Source: Camarhynchus parvulus (taxonomy: Eukaryota > Chordata > Aves > Passeriformes > Thraupidae). Taken from it: DNA of 64,000 nucleotides. Shown here piece after piece: positions 11,744 to 22,834 of the stretch. Each line of letters begins with the position of its first letter. Position 1 is the stretch's first letter. The stretch is from assembly GCF_901933205.1 (NCBI RefSeq), contig NC_044572.1:89928965-89992964 (forward strand), written 5' to 3'. The position numbers were made by a program, and so were the translations under genes. The notes beneath the pieces were generated by a model. The model saw nothing but the letters and a program-made list of their open reading frames with translations, had not been told where the DNA came from and ran no database searches.

Positions 11744-11812
11744 AATATTTCTTTTCTTTTTTTCCATCCCTGTGACTATAGCTTTAGTTGGTTGAAAAAG
11801 AAAAGAAATATT
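11744..11812. repeat. 18-bp perfect inverted repeat, 33-nt loop
   Basis: The left arm AATATTTCTTTTCTTTTT (11744-11761) is exactly complementary to the right arm (11795-11812). The arms are pure A/T apart from two C/G pairs. As RNA it would form an 18-bp stem. Confidence 0.9.
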
Positions 11813-14800
11813 TTGCAAAATAATGAAAGAAAAACCTCTACAAAGACTAGATACAGCTCAAGATGCACATAAATGAGGAAAGATGATTTCAACTTAAGCA
11901 CCCTGACACACATCTGTTAGAGGAAAAAAGCATAATAACCGTAAAAAAAAAAGGAATTAATCATTCTAGTGGACCCTATTATAAATGTTAAAAGTATTTG
12001 ATTTGCATCAGGCAGAAACTGACCATATAGTAACTGGAGGAAGAGGCATTGTGGAAGAAGGCAAGGGAAGTTAATGGAAGTTGGATATCTGTCCTTCTAC
12101 ATCTGGACATCTTCCCTCAGATATGCATTGGATTTTCTGATTTCTTGTAGGAGCAGTGCTGCAAGTGGTGCACAGACAGTATGAGTTTGTTTTGAATCTA
12201 AACATGCATAGTCAAGAAAGCACTTGTTTCTGAAAATCAAAGTGAGTTTTGACATGCTAAAAAAAAAATTTCCTGAAGTAAGTGGGTGTATTATCACAAA
12301 GAGGAAAGAATATTTGTACTGGGGAGATGAGATTATTTAATTTTCTCTAACTACAACAAACACCTTGTGGTAAGCATGATATAATCTCATTTTTGTGAAA
12401 TAATACATTCTAATACCTTTAAATAGTGAGTTGGCATAGAGGGATGAACTGCGGAAAATGCACAGGACTCCACAAAATCTGAAGAAAAATGTGAGCTTAT
12501 TGATGTTTGAGGCATATTTGCCTTTTTCTATTCTGTAACTAAGTAGAAAGTGCCTTTCCTAATTAATCTGACAAGAAATTACAGTCTAGGTGTAGTATGT
12601 GTAGACTTTATCTAGTTTCCTTTTTCTTTTTTACTAAAAAAGTGCATGTTTTCAGTAAAACTCTCAAAGCTTAACAAAGACCATGCACCCATCTGAGTCA
12701 TTCTTATCAGCTGTTCTGAGTTTTAAAGGACCCTGAGCCCCCAAATAAAGATGCCCCTTCCAGAAAGTCCTATCATGAGTGGTGTCAACAAAACCCACTC
12801 ACGTTTTGTTGCTGCAAGTGGAAGTAAGAAAACTGTTCACTTTTGCTGAGTATGGGGAACACATTCCAGAAACAGGAGAGCAGGTTTGTGTCAGTGGTAC
12901 AGAATAAGGTGTGTGTGCACTGGAGCTCCACAAGGTGGTTCTCAGAGAGGGACAAACAGCTACTGGTTGCTGTATGAAGAATTCCACCATTACTGTAACA
13001 GGGCTGAGCAGGGGCACCTCTACCCCCTAAAGAAGTGCATGTGATGTGTTGGTTAGGCCCTCTATCTTAGGAGGCATTGATCCATGTCCCTCCATGGATT
13101 TGCAAGAGGAAGCATGATGTACCAAAGTCACGTGGGGTTTCTGGGGTGAGCCCTGTCATGCTTGTGAGTGCTCTGAGCACTAAATTGTCTGGAGCCTTAT
13201 TTTGATTTCTGGAGTGCTCAGAGTGGCACAGGTGAGGCTGTGTTGTGGTCATCTAAGGGTAACAGCTGAATACACAGGAGAAGTCAGGGTCTGAAAGAGG
13301 GTAAGTTAACAGCAGACAGAGCTGGCAGACATTTGTGTCGTCAGGTGAGCATGTGTCTGGCATATGTTGAGGCAGTTGGGTAATTTCTTACCTTTAAATA
13401 TTACTGAGTACTTGTGCTGTCTGATATTTGCAGAGAGGGAGGCATTAAAATGCGCCGCGCTGCGTGTAATGGTGCCAGTCACTGTCTGCTCTGCTGGTGA
13501 CACTCTGCTTGGAAGGGACATCTTTAAATAGTCACTGTCCCCTCTGACTTCCGAGTAACATGACTCCAATATAGCCTCCTTTTGCTTTAGAGTTTTGTAA
13601 ACTTGGAGGGAAGAATCTGAAAGTTAAGTGTTTATGTTAATTCCATGCTGGCTTCTCTGCTGATGTTAAGGTGTGGGTGGGGAGAGGAGAGAAATCATGT
13701 ATTCACTGCACCCACTCCTCTGGGTGCGGATCCCAGACCTGCAGAGTGTATATCCTCTAAATATCTCTGCAAAGAGATTAAAACCAGTTTTTGGCATATG
13801 TCTTGCAATCTCTTGTATAACTTATCCTATGCATACTGCAAAACACACTCTCATGGAATCTTTACATTCAAATGCCAAACGTGCTCCATCAGCACGGAAA
13901 AACTATTTTTTGGACTAAATCTAGGAAATAGTATTTATTTGCATTTGGAGAAGGAGTAGAAAGGCCCTGTCCTCTTACATCAGCCAGAGTTAATTACTCA
14001 AGTTTGTGGAAAAGATGGGATGTAACATCCTGGTGATAACTGTGAAGAAAATATTTGTAAGAGGAAAATGGAGAGGAAGGAGCTAGATGAGGGAGATTTA
14101 ATGATAGCATTCACAAAGAAAGTTGTTGATATGCTATTTATATTGTTTTAATTTAATACAAGTTACTATTTAGAATGACATCATAAATAGCATGCATTGC
14201 ATGTCAAGGCTGCAAAACACCACCTTGCATTAATAATCTGAATATGATGATACATGCACATATCAAGCTTTGTTCTCTGCTTTCAATTTCATTGCTTTGT
14301 GGACATTTTCATGGCATAAGGCAGAAGAATAATGCCTTTGAGCAAACTGTAGAATCTGGGAACCAAACAAAACTCAAGTGGATACCATTGCTGTGATAGG
14401 AAAGGAGATACTTTTCCTTAGAAGGGTTGAACCACTGTATGCAGAGGTCTGGCTCAAGGAATCAAGTGGTGAAAGTTAACAGAGGAAAACCCCCCATGAT
14501 TCCTTTTGACTTGGATAATTTTTGGAACAGCTGGGGTTAGCAGAGATGTGTACTGAGATCAGTGAGCACAGCTATGACTCAGTCTTGTGGAGTTGTCTTT
14601 TAATACACAGCAGCCCCATATATCCCAGGAAGCCTATTTCAGACTGTGGGATTCCAAACTGACATGATGCAGTGCACATACATCACATATTTTCAAATTT
14701 ATTTTTGTACTAAGAATCTTGGAACTAAATCAGTGACAGAGCCTCTAACTTTTCAGCAGCCAGATGCACTCTGATTTGTGGGTCTAGGTGAGCTAGAAAT

Positions 14801-17800
14801 GAGATTTGCAGTACCTTTGTGGTTCTTGGGCTGCAACGTTAATGGCCCAGTAGCCTGACTCCTGAAGCAAGCTCCTTCAGCTACACCATTGCTATGACTT
14901 AAAGAAGGTGGTGCCCCTGAGAACAGGTGGAATATGTTTTCAGTCACCCTATGTCTTCCCTTGCCATGCCACTGACACTTAGGGGATGCCTTCTTTGCTA
15001 AGCAGGGATTTCTCTACTTGCAAAGGCTTTTGCTGTGGGTAAGATCTGCTGGATTTGGGGACTGCTTGATACTGCCTGCTGAGTGGAAATGGGGCATACT
15101 GACTGGCAAACACTTTTTTAAATTTCATTTTTTCCCCTTGTGATGGAATAGCCATGTAATCTCATTGCTAAGTCAGTGATTAATGATCAATTTCTGTGCC
15201 ATTAATTTTTCATTATCATCTGCCTTTATTTCTGACAATTTTATCCATAGTATTTTTCAAACGAGTTTTCTCAAAGGTGAAAAGGAAAGCTAACAAATTA
15301 AAGAGAAATATCCACCTTCTGCCTGGAAACTATACTCACAAAGAATGAAAAATATGGGGGCTAATTCAGCAGGGATGTCCAAATTGTTGTTACTGAGGCT
15401 TCTGAGAGACGAAGGCCCAGATAATGGACTAATTGCTTTAAAGTGAACATCAAGACTTTGAGTGATAGGATTAGAAAACTTAGGTTTCCTACTATGGCCA
15501 TGGTACTTTCCTTAAATAATTAATGAGTTCTAAGATCAGAGGACCATTAGGATTATCCACGTTTTACAATACAGACCATGTATTTCAGCTGAGGATTTCT
15601 GCCCACTCTGCTGCAAACTAGAATATGTACTTCAGAAAACCTTTCTGTCTTGTCTTAAGGATCCCCCAAAATCATTGTCCCTGGACAACTTTCTGTGTGA
15701 TTTGTTTGTTATTTTCAACTTAATCTTTGCTGGCCCTGAAGCCATGAGAGGAGCAGCTCCAATTTTTTTTCACATACATCTCCCTCCCTGCAATACCTCA
15801 TCAGCTACAGACTCAGGACATCACCAGTAAAAGAGGGGGATCAAGGCTTTCAGACTTTTATGGCTGTCTAGGGGATCCTTCCCTTTTATGAAGGACTCTG
15901 GTGGATTGGATCTTGATGGAATCAGAAAACTTCTTTGCTTTGTGAGACATAAAGTCACAGACTTTATGTGGAAACCTTATATGCTTGCTTCTTTGCAGGC
16001 TGGGTCTGCCAGGTTCATGTGCTCTGTCACTGAGTAGATGGCTCTGCAGAACATTTTTTGAATCCTTGGCTGAACTGATTTTCTTCTTCTTTACCCCCGC
16101 CTTTTTTGTAAGACCCTTTTTGCCACAATCCCCATCAGAGGAACTTATCATGTCTGATTAAGTTATTTCCATAATCTATTTTATTTTATTTATCAAATAA
16201 CCACCACCACGTATCTCTAAAAGAATCTATTTGTTGAATCTTTTATATCCTTAAAGCAGTTATGTATTCTAATTTACCATTTACCTAGGGTAGGTCTCAG
16301 CTTCTGCTGCAGCTTCGTTGAACTACAGAATTATGTGAAGATTCATACACACAATAGGTGTCTAAGTAACCATTTTACATCCAAAACCTCCAGGGAGAAG
16401 TAGTAAGAGGCCCCTTTTGGGATGCTAATTAACTTCCTTTCCACTGTTTACTGCTCCTGTTTTCACAGGGATTTAAGTGTTTTTCTAGCAAAGAATAAAT
16501 CTCTTTCTTTAATATCTTTAACCCTATATGAAGGGACAATTTTTGACAGACTAACACTTAGTGCAGTATAAAATATGACATGTAAAACTTTTCAAGCATT
16601 GTCATTCAGATGTGCACTCGTGTTTATCTTACCAGCACCATGTAGGTATATTTTGGTATACACATATGGTATAAAAATATTAAGTTCTGTGTTTTTGTGG
16701 GGTCTTCCATATAAAGTTCTGTAGAAGCACCTTGGGTTTTGCTTTCTGTTTTCTCCTGTGAATTTGGCAAGACTGAAGTATTAATAATTTACAGAAGGTT
16801 GATCAAGAGAGAAAGCCAAATTCCTCTCTTTTTTTTTCCCATCTACTTTTTCTAAAAATTATAAGCAGAACAAAAGCCCATGTTGTGGGTGAAAATATAA
16901 TCTGGAGAGATGTGCTAGTGGCAGCAAGACTTTGTGCGATGCAGCAAAATAAAGTTCCAATAGCTGCCTGTGTATAAAGTGATACAAAAAGTTTTGCATT
17001 TTAAACTTAGCCAAGCTCCCCTCTGCTCCTCTTTTTTTTTTTTTTTGCCGAGAAGCATGCTAATAGTATCAGCTCCGCATCACTTTTTTCTTTGTTTTCT
17101 TTTTTTTTTTTTTTAAGGTTTCTAGTTAGGTCCCTGAACTAAAGATTTGCTTTCCAAAAAGCACGAAGTGATTTGCATTTTCTGTCAACAACAGTGGGAA
17201 TTGCTGAATGCTCAGCACTTTAGAAAGCCAGCCCACCTATGAAAATGCAGTGCTTCTATGAGGAGGAGACCTAGAATTGCCACTTTTAATTAAGAGCAAA
17301 GGCACTCATTGTTACTTGCTTTACAGTTTCAAATTGCCTGGTGGAATAAAATGCTGATTTCATTCAGCCTTTGGGATAGAAATCCTTTCAGGATCAATGG
17401 CAGTATTAAATATCTTTTTAAATTAGATTATCGCATCTCAAGGATCTTGTAGTTGAGAAATAAGCAAGGTACAGTATTTTTAAAAAACAATCAATCAAAA
17501 AATAGTCATTTTTACAACTAACGCGTATTTGAAAATGATGTGTTTGACCTTGGCAAAAATAACAGCTTGTATAAAATAAACAAAGGGAGTGACATGGTGG
17601 GAGTACTATGTCCCTAGGGCCTTATTACTCAAGGCAGGTCTGTATGGCTGGCATGATTATGTCACTGGTGGGTATCAGGAGGTGTTATCTCAATGTCAGC
17701 AGAAGCCTTTACTGTAGTTACAGCAGCAAACATCTTTTTTTTCTAACAAAGGTTATTTAGTTAAAATGAGATAGTTTACCGAAGGGCAGAAAGTGTGTTT

Positions 17801-18204
17801 TCCTTAACTGCTCAAAAGTTTGGTATTATTAGAAATCATTTTTCCATCCACAATAGAGCAGGTTACAGATTAAGCCACCTCTGAGTGTTAAACTAGATAG
17901 AAAGAATTGCTGGTTTTGGTTTTTTTTCCTTCAGCGTTTTATGCGTTCTTGTGTCTTCTCAGTCTTTTGCAGTTTGTCATCTTTATTCTCAAAGTGCTGC
18001 CACTAGAATTTCATCTATTACTTCAGGAATAATCTCACCATTGCTGTAAATACTAGTAATTTTATCTCTTTTCTTCAAGCCTTCTGTTCAGAATGGAGGA
18101 AATTAATTTGATCTTTGTGTTGCACTGCTGGGAAAAAGGGAAAGGAGGCAGAGAGATTTTCAGCCTACACACAGGGAGTGAGACACTAGGGTTTGAGGCA
18201 AAAC

Positions 18205-18231
18205 AAAATTTTCATTTCAAATGAAAATTTT
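18205..18231. repeat. 27-bp near-perfect palindrome with one central base
   Basis: The left arm AAAATTTTCATTT (18205-18217) and its exact complement (18219-18231) are separated by a single C. The spacing suits cruciform extrusion or a symmetric homeodomain- or Oct-like site rather than an RNA hairpin. Confidence 0.9.
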
Positions 18232-20190
18232 AATTTCAAGATGATCTTGAAGGTCTCCCAATGTAGTCATTCTGTGAATACTGTGACGTAGATAGCCTGC
18301 ACATTTGGATGGTGCTATGGGAGGTAAATAATTGTATCTGGATAGCAGTTACTTAAAAAGCTGGGGCGTGTTACAGCAGATAGTAGTATCTTGATAGTGA
18401 AGCTGCTCTTGGCAGTAGGTAGGGGCTTGGTCTCAATGTCAGAACAGGAGTTTCCTTCCACAAGAAACGTATTGGTTTCCAATACATTACCAAGGTTTCT
18501 TAGGATATGTGAGTGCTCTGTACTCTAATTACACTGAGCGATTAAGCAACAAGAGCAGAGACACGTGGGACAAGAAGGGGTGAATGATAACCTGCTTTGA
18601 AAAAAACTAACATGTGAGGCTGGGATTAGAACATCCTATAAATGTTAATGGGTGTTACTCAAGGGGGAGGAATCTGTGTGTGGGAGGCATGAGGTGACAT
18701 ATAGCTTAAATATATAGCCAGTCTTTAACACAGTTAATACAGTCTATAATCAAGCTTTTACATGAACTAATAACTGTTTAAGTGATTTACAGTTCAGAAA
18801 TACTTATCAGGGGATTGAGAACTGAATTCTAAACGCTGTGAAATTTGAGGCTAATGTGGCAAGGAGGACAACACTGAAAAGATTCCTCCTTTTGCCTTTG
18901 GAAAGTATTGGCTGTGGATGACATATTTATGCCAGGTGTTTGGGGTTTTTTCTATTTTTAAGTTCTCAGGGATTGTGCTTCTACGAGGGAGCACAATTTC
19001 CTCCTACAGTTTCCGTCTCTGAATATTACTCAGTTTGTGTGGAACTCACAAAGGAGATGCCAACAGTGAGTCATCTGGTCACCAGCTCTGTCCTAAGGTT
19101 TTCAGCTAAATCTTGCAAAAGGTACTTTAGTGTACTGAACAGCAGTGATTGACCTTAGGTAAAACTCCCCAAAACAGTGTGGAAGGCAGTGTTTAAAGTC
19201 AAACACTTTCTGACACTGAAATCAAGTTTCAAAATCAGTGCTATTTCAAATGCTTCACATTTGAGAAGTGGATGTAAGATGCTGTGAGTTGATGTATCAT
19301 CTTAAAATCTCCCCATTGTTACATTTTAGTAGTAAATTTTGAGGGTGTTGGGCAAACTCACTTGAAAGACTCTGTCTTCAAATGTGAAACGGAGGCTTAG
19401 TTATCTGCTTTTGTAGGTAATAAGCCTCAGGAGATGCTATTCTGAAAATGAAGATTATACCTGTATTATCAGTCATGAGCATGGCAAATATAGCTATTTT
19501 ATTCATAAAAATAAAAATAGAGGGGCTTGTTTTGATGCAAGCTTTACAGGATTAGTTAGCAATAAAAATACTATATAAGAAACAATTGTCTAGTTAGATA
19601 GTTAAATGTTTCTGTCAGGAAGAAGATTTTCAGGACGCAAGTGACAGGAGGCTGCTGTAATTCATAGCCTTGTTTGCTCTTTTGCCAGGCATGGGTTAAA
19701 TGCAGCAATGCTGAGGGCAGCCAGCAGTAGCACCAGAAGAGAAAAAGACTGGTCTAGGTTGAAGCTGCTCATGGATCTATAGAATAAGGTGATGCTCCCT
19801 TAAATGTGTGTCCATCCATATGGTGCTGAAACTTATCTCATAGCCTCTGATTCACCATTGCCCTCTTATGAATTTAAAGGCACTGGCTGAGCAACAGGGG
19901 TTCAGTGAGGTGTGGTGGCAGATTTGTGCCTTTTTAAATGCTAAAGAGGGTATTGGATAGTCAAACCCACATTTTTTGTTACCTACCTATGAGCCAAAAC
20001 TATGACTCAATGGAGGCCCGTGTCCTCACTTAGCTAGTGAGAAGATTTGGGGATAGAAAGAGCAGTTCAGAGCCCTTTATCTGCTGAGGTTTGGCAGCAT
20101 GGATGCCTGCTTTCTTCTCCTCTTCATTAGTGTAGTCAGTGCTGAAATAATGCTGGTAAGGAAGCCTGGTCCAAGGACTGTTCACCAACA

Positions 20191-20232
20191 AAATCCCATT
20201 TAAGCCTCTAAGGAAGGTATTAAATGGGATTT
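20191..20232. repeat. 13-bp perfect inverted repeat, 16-nt loop
   Basis: AAATCCCATTTAA (20191-20203) pairs exactly with TTAAATGGGATTT (20220-20232). Each arm contains a GGGATT/AATCCC word of the kind bound by OTX/PITX-type homeodomains; that link is speculative. Confidence 0.85.
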
Positions 20233-22520
20233 AAGCAACGTCTTGGCCTATACTGGCTGTCTGCTCAGGGAAGAGTTTCATCTTAAGTTAAAGAAAATGT
20301 TTTAAAATATGTTTTCAGTGATCACATTATAGACTCATAAGGCTTAGGAATGGAAAATACCTATTAAGTCATTGTGTTAAATTGTTGCTATGCAGACTGT
20401 GCTATGAGCATGTGCTTCCTACTTCATGTTGTGCCCAAACAATGTGTTAAATTTCTTGGTCTAGGAAATATCCATAATAAATGTTGATCTTACTGCATTT
20501 GATCTGGCCATGGCCTTGTACAGGAAGAAAGCCAGTATCTCCTTCCCCACATGAAAGGCTCCACTCAGCCTTGCTGCTTTCTCACTATGGGCAATGGTGA
20601 TGAAAAAAAGAAAGGCTTTTTGCAAGGTTTTTTCTCCACCCTAAGCAAGGGCATTTCTATTTCACCTTGTGTTTGTGTATAAGAATGCATTGGGCTCTTT
20701 TCTTGTCCATCCAGTTGCACAGGTGTGTTGGCAGAAGGGTCACTGTGGACAGTTAGTGATTAATTGAGTGTATCTCCTGCATGGAGCCATTTGCTGGGCC
20801 CAAGGTAGACATTTTTTGCTTATTTATACATTGCTATTTTGCTCGTTTTAATTTTATTTATCTATTTACTTCCATGCCCTCATGTCATGTGACGTATATA
20901 TTGTAATTATAAATTAGAATGTTTATAACTAGAATTTATGTGGAGATTTTCTGTAAAAACTTCTTAGTTGCATGTCAGTTTCAGAATAATTTGTTGACCT
21001 GTAACGCCATGTTTTTAAAATTAAAATTAGACAAGCTACCCTTACTTTCTGCAGCAAACTAATGCTTCCTTTTTTTTAACATGTCAGCCATTCACAAAAT
21101 AAATTGCCAAGCTCTGAACATATAATTTCAAACTTGATTTATACCAAATTAACCTTCTGTTTAGGAGCCCTTCCATTTGTTTTGCTTTCAGATTATTGAG
21201 TCAGGAAAACCTTTGAGGTTTTGGGTTTCCATCCCAGCTTGGCACAGGGAATTCTTTTGAAACCTTGAATTTCCACAAGGTGGTGAAGTAATTTGCTTTT
21301 CAGCTGCATATATAATGAGACTTGCTGAAAATCAGAGCTTTTTTTTCTACTCGGAGAAGCAAGCATCTCCCAGATTTCCTTCCTCTCCATGCCCCTAGGC
21401 TTGGCCTTTGTGTTTCCTTCCCTTGCCTATGACTGCCTATGAATTCCATAGTGCCATTCCATACTGCCTGTGAATTCCAGTAGGTTTGGGGGGGCTTCCT
21501 GTGGATAGGGAGAGCTGGCTGCTTGAAAGGAGGAGAGGGGTCAGCCAGGTGGCTGCTGTTCTACGAGGACAGTGGCATCACTGCTGCCGAAGGGGCAGGG
21601 AGGATGCTGCTTGTCTCAGGGGTGAGGTGGGCTGCAAGTCCTGGGGAGCAGAGGTTCAGGTTCTTCTCTGGTGTGGTGATCCTGTGTATAATACCTTCTC
21701 ACCCTGGTGAGTTTTGATTAGCAGCAGGGAAGATTTTCTCCAGCGTTACTATTTTCTCTGCATTTCTGCGTGTACGGCATCCGTTCCATTTCGTGGCCTG
21801 GCATATTACTTGGGAAACTGCAAATAGTGTGCTGAAATTACTTAGCTAGCTACAACAATATGTGAAATGCCTGTCAAATGCTTTGTGCCTGTAGATGGGA
21901 GGAGCGGGCCTGCATGCTGAATTTTCTCACAGCTACCACTGATTTTAAGGAAAGCATGGGGTTTCTGACAAAAAGCAGAACCAGGAAAGGGATGCACAGC
22001 TTTGAGCTGATGCAGCTTTTGCACTACAAGTATATAAGATATCGATATGCAAGACTTCATATTCTCTGTTTGACATGTATGAAACCAATAGAAAATGTGT
22101 TTGTGCAAGATAAAACAAACTGAAGCAATCTTCTGACCCAATGGCATACAAGTTGCTGTATGCAGCTCAAATATGAATTCGGCATACAACCACTTTGATC
22201 AAACCCTAGAATATCTATTTTCAAAGGAATCATATGAATTCTTGTATTGATCTGTCACCTGTGGTTGAATATTTCTCCTACAGAATGTTTAAAATGACAC
22301 ATGTTTAAAATTAGACTTGGCAGAGTAATTTGCCTAGAGATTATTCTTGTGAAGTATTGATTCACAGCACTGCTGTGAGCTGGATTACTGTCCAAAGTGG
22401 AAAAGCCAGTCGTAGAGAGGTCTTTATCCTTTAATAACAATTAGCTGCTTTCTTAGAGGGACACAGCAGACTGAAGCAAAGGAAAGCTGCAAAATGTCAG
22501 ACAACCAGGGCATCTAAGGC

Positions 22521-22588
22521 CTGGTTCTCTTCAGGGATGTGGAGACTGCTGGGGAAGAGAAAGAAAAAGAAGAAAAGCACCAAAAAAG
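22521..22588 (+). promoter_or_regulatory. 5' leader of exon B with a possible splice acceptor
   Basis: A pyrimidine-rich stretch ending CTCTTCAG (AG at 22533-22534) could be an acceptor. From 22535 to the ATG at 22589 the frame is open and in phase with exon B; the first in-frame stop upstream is TGA at 22472-22474. The leader just before the ATG is almost pure purine. There is no CpG island and no clear TATA box, so exon B may be joined to an upstream non-coding exon or may have its own weak promoter. Confidence 0.35.
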
Positions 22589-22834
22589 ATGGTTTTCTGG
22601 AGCTGGAAACTAGACACGTTGATGCTGTTTGTGTTACTAATAATTAGGTGCTCTGAGGAGCTGAATCGGACTCGCCTCTCTCTTCTTGGGCTTTTACCCA
22701 GCAGCTGCCTGATTGACCAGAAAAACCTAACAGCAGATGTGCTGCCTGCGGTCCATTTAGCCTTGAAACATTTATACAAGCATAGATGGATGCTGAAGAA
22801 CTATGAGCTCCAGGTATCATTCCATGACACGCAG
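22589..22834 (+). CDS. Exon B: divergent GABA-B receptor 2-like first coding exon
   Basis: Partial coding sequence of 82 codons with its own hydrophobic signal segment (about residues 8-20, Leu-Met-Leu-Phe-Val-Leu-Leu-Ile-Ile). It repeats the plan of exon A: a Leu-Ser-Leu-Leu-Gly-Leu-Leu-Pro strand (30-37), Val-Leu-Pro-Ala-Val-His-Leu-Ala helix start (51-58), then Tyr-Glu-Leu (72-74) and His-Asp-Thr-Gln (79-82). It ends at CAG|GTAAAT, phase 0, at the codon homologous to the exon A boundary. By hand, 17 of 52 aligned residues match exon A with one gap, and the spacing from the Gly-Leu-x-Pro motif to Val-Leu-Pro-Ala-Val is identical. Possible N-glycosylation sites are Asn26 and Asn46; the Asn-Glu-Ser site of exon A is missing. 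The start has A at -3 and G at +4. The frame is intact. It may be an alternative first exon of the same gene or exon 1 of a separate divergent paralogue; class C receptor identity is the firmest part. Confidence 0.72.

Larger units (their letters stand above)
9291..22534. other. Intron-like DNA between exon A and exon B
   Basis: About 13 kb of AT-rich DNA with no recognisable exon. I looked for a GABBR2 exon 2 (Asp-Asn-Ala start, Gly-Gly-Val-Cys-Pro-Ser core) and did not find one. No clear CR1 or LTR copy is visible, so this stretch is poorer in repeats than the right half. Three long inverted repeats are listed separately. A small duplication of a CTGCCTATGAATTCCA-like word occurs near 21430-21480. 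Confidence 0.6.
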
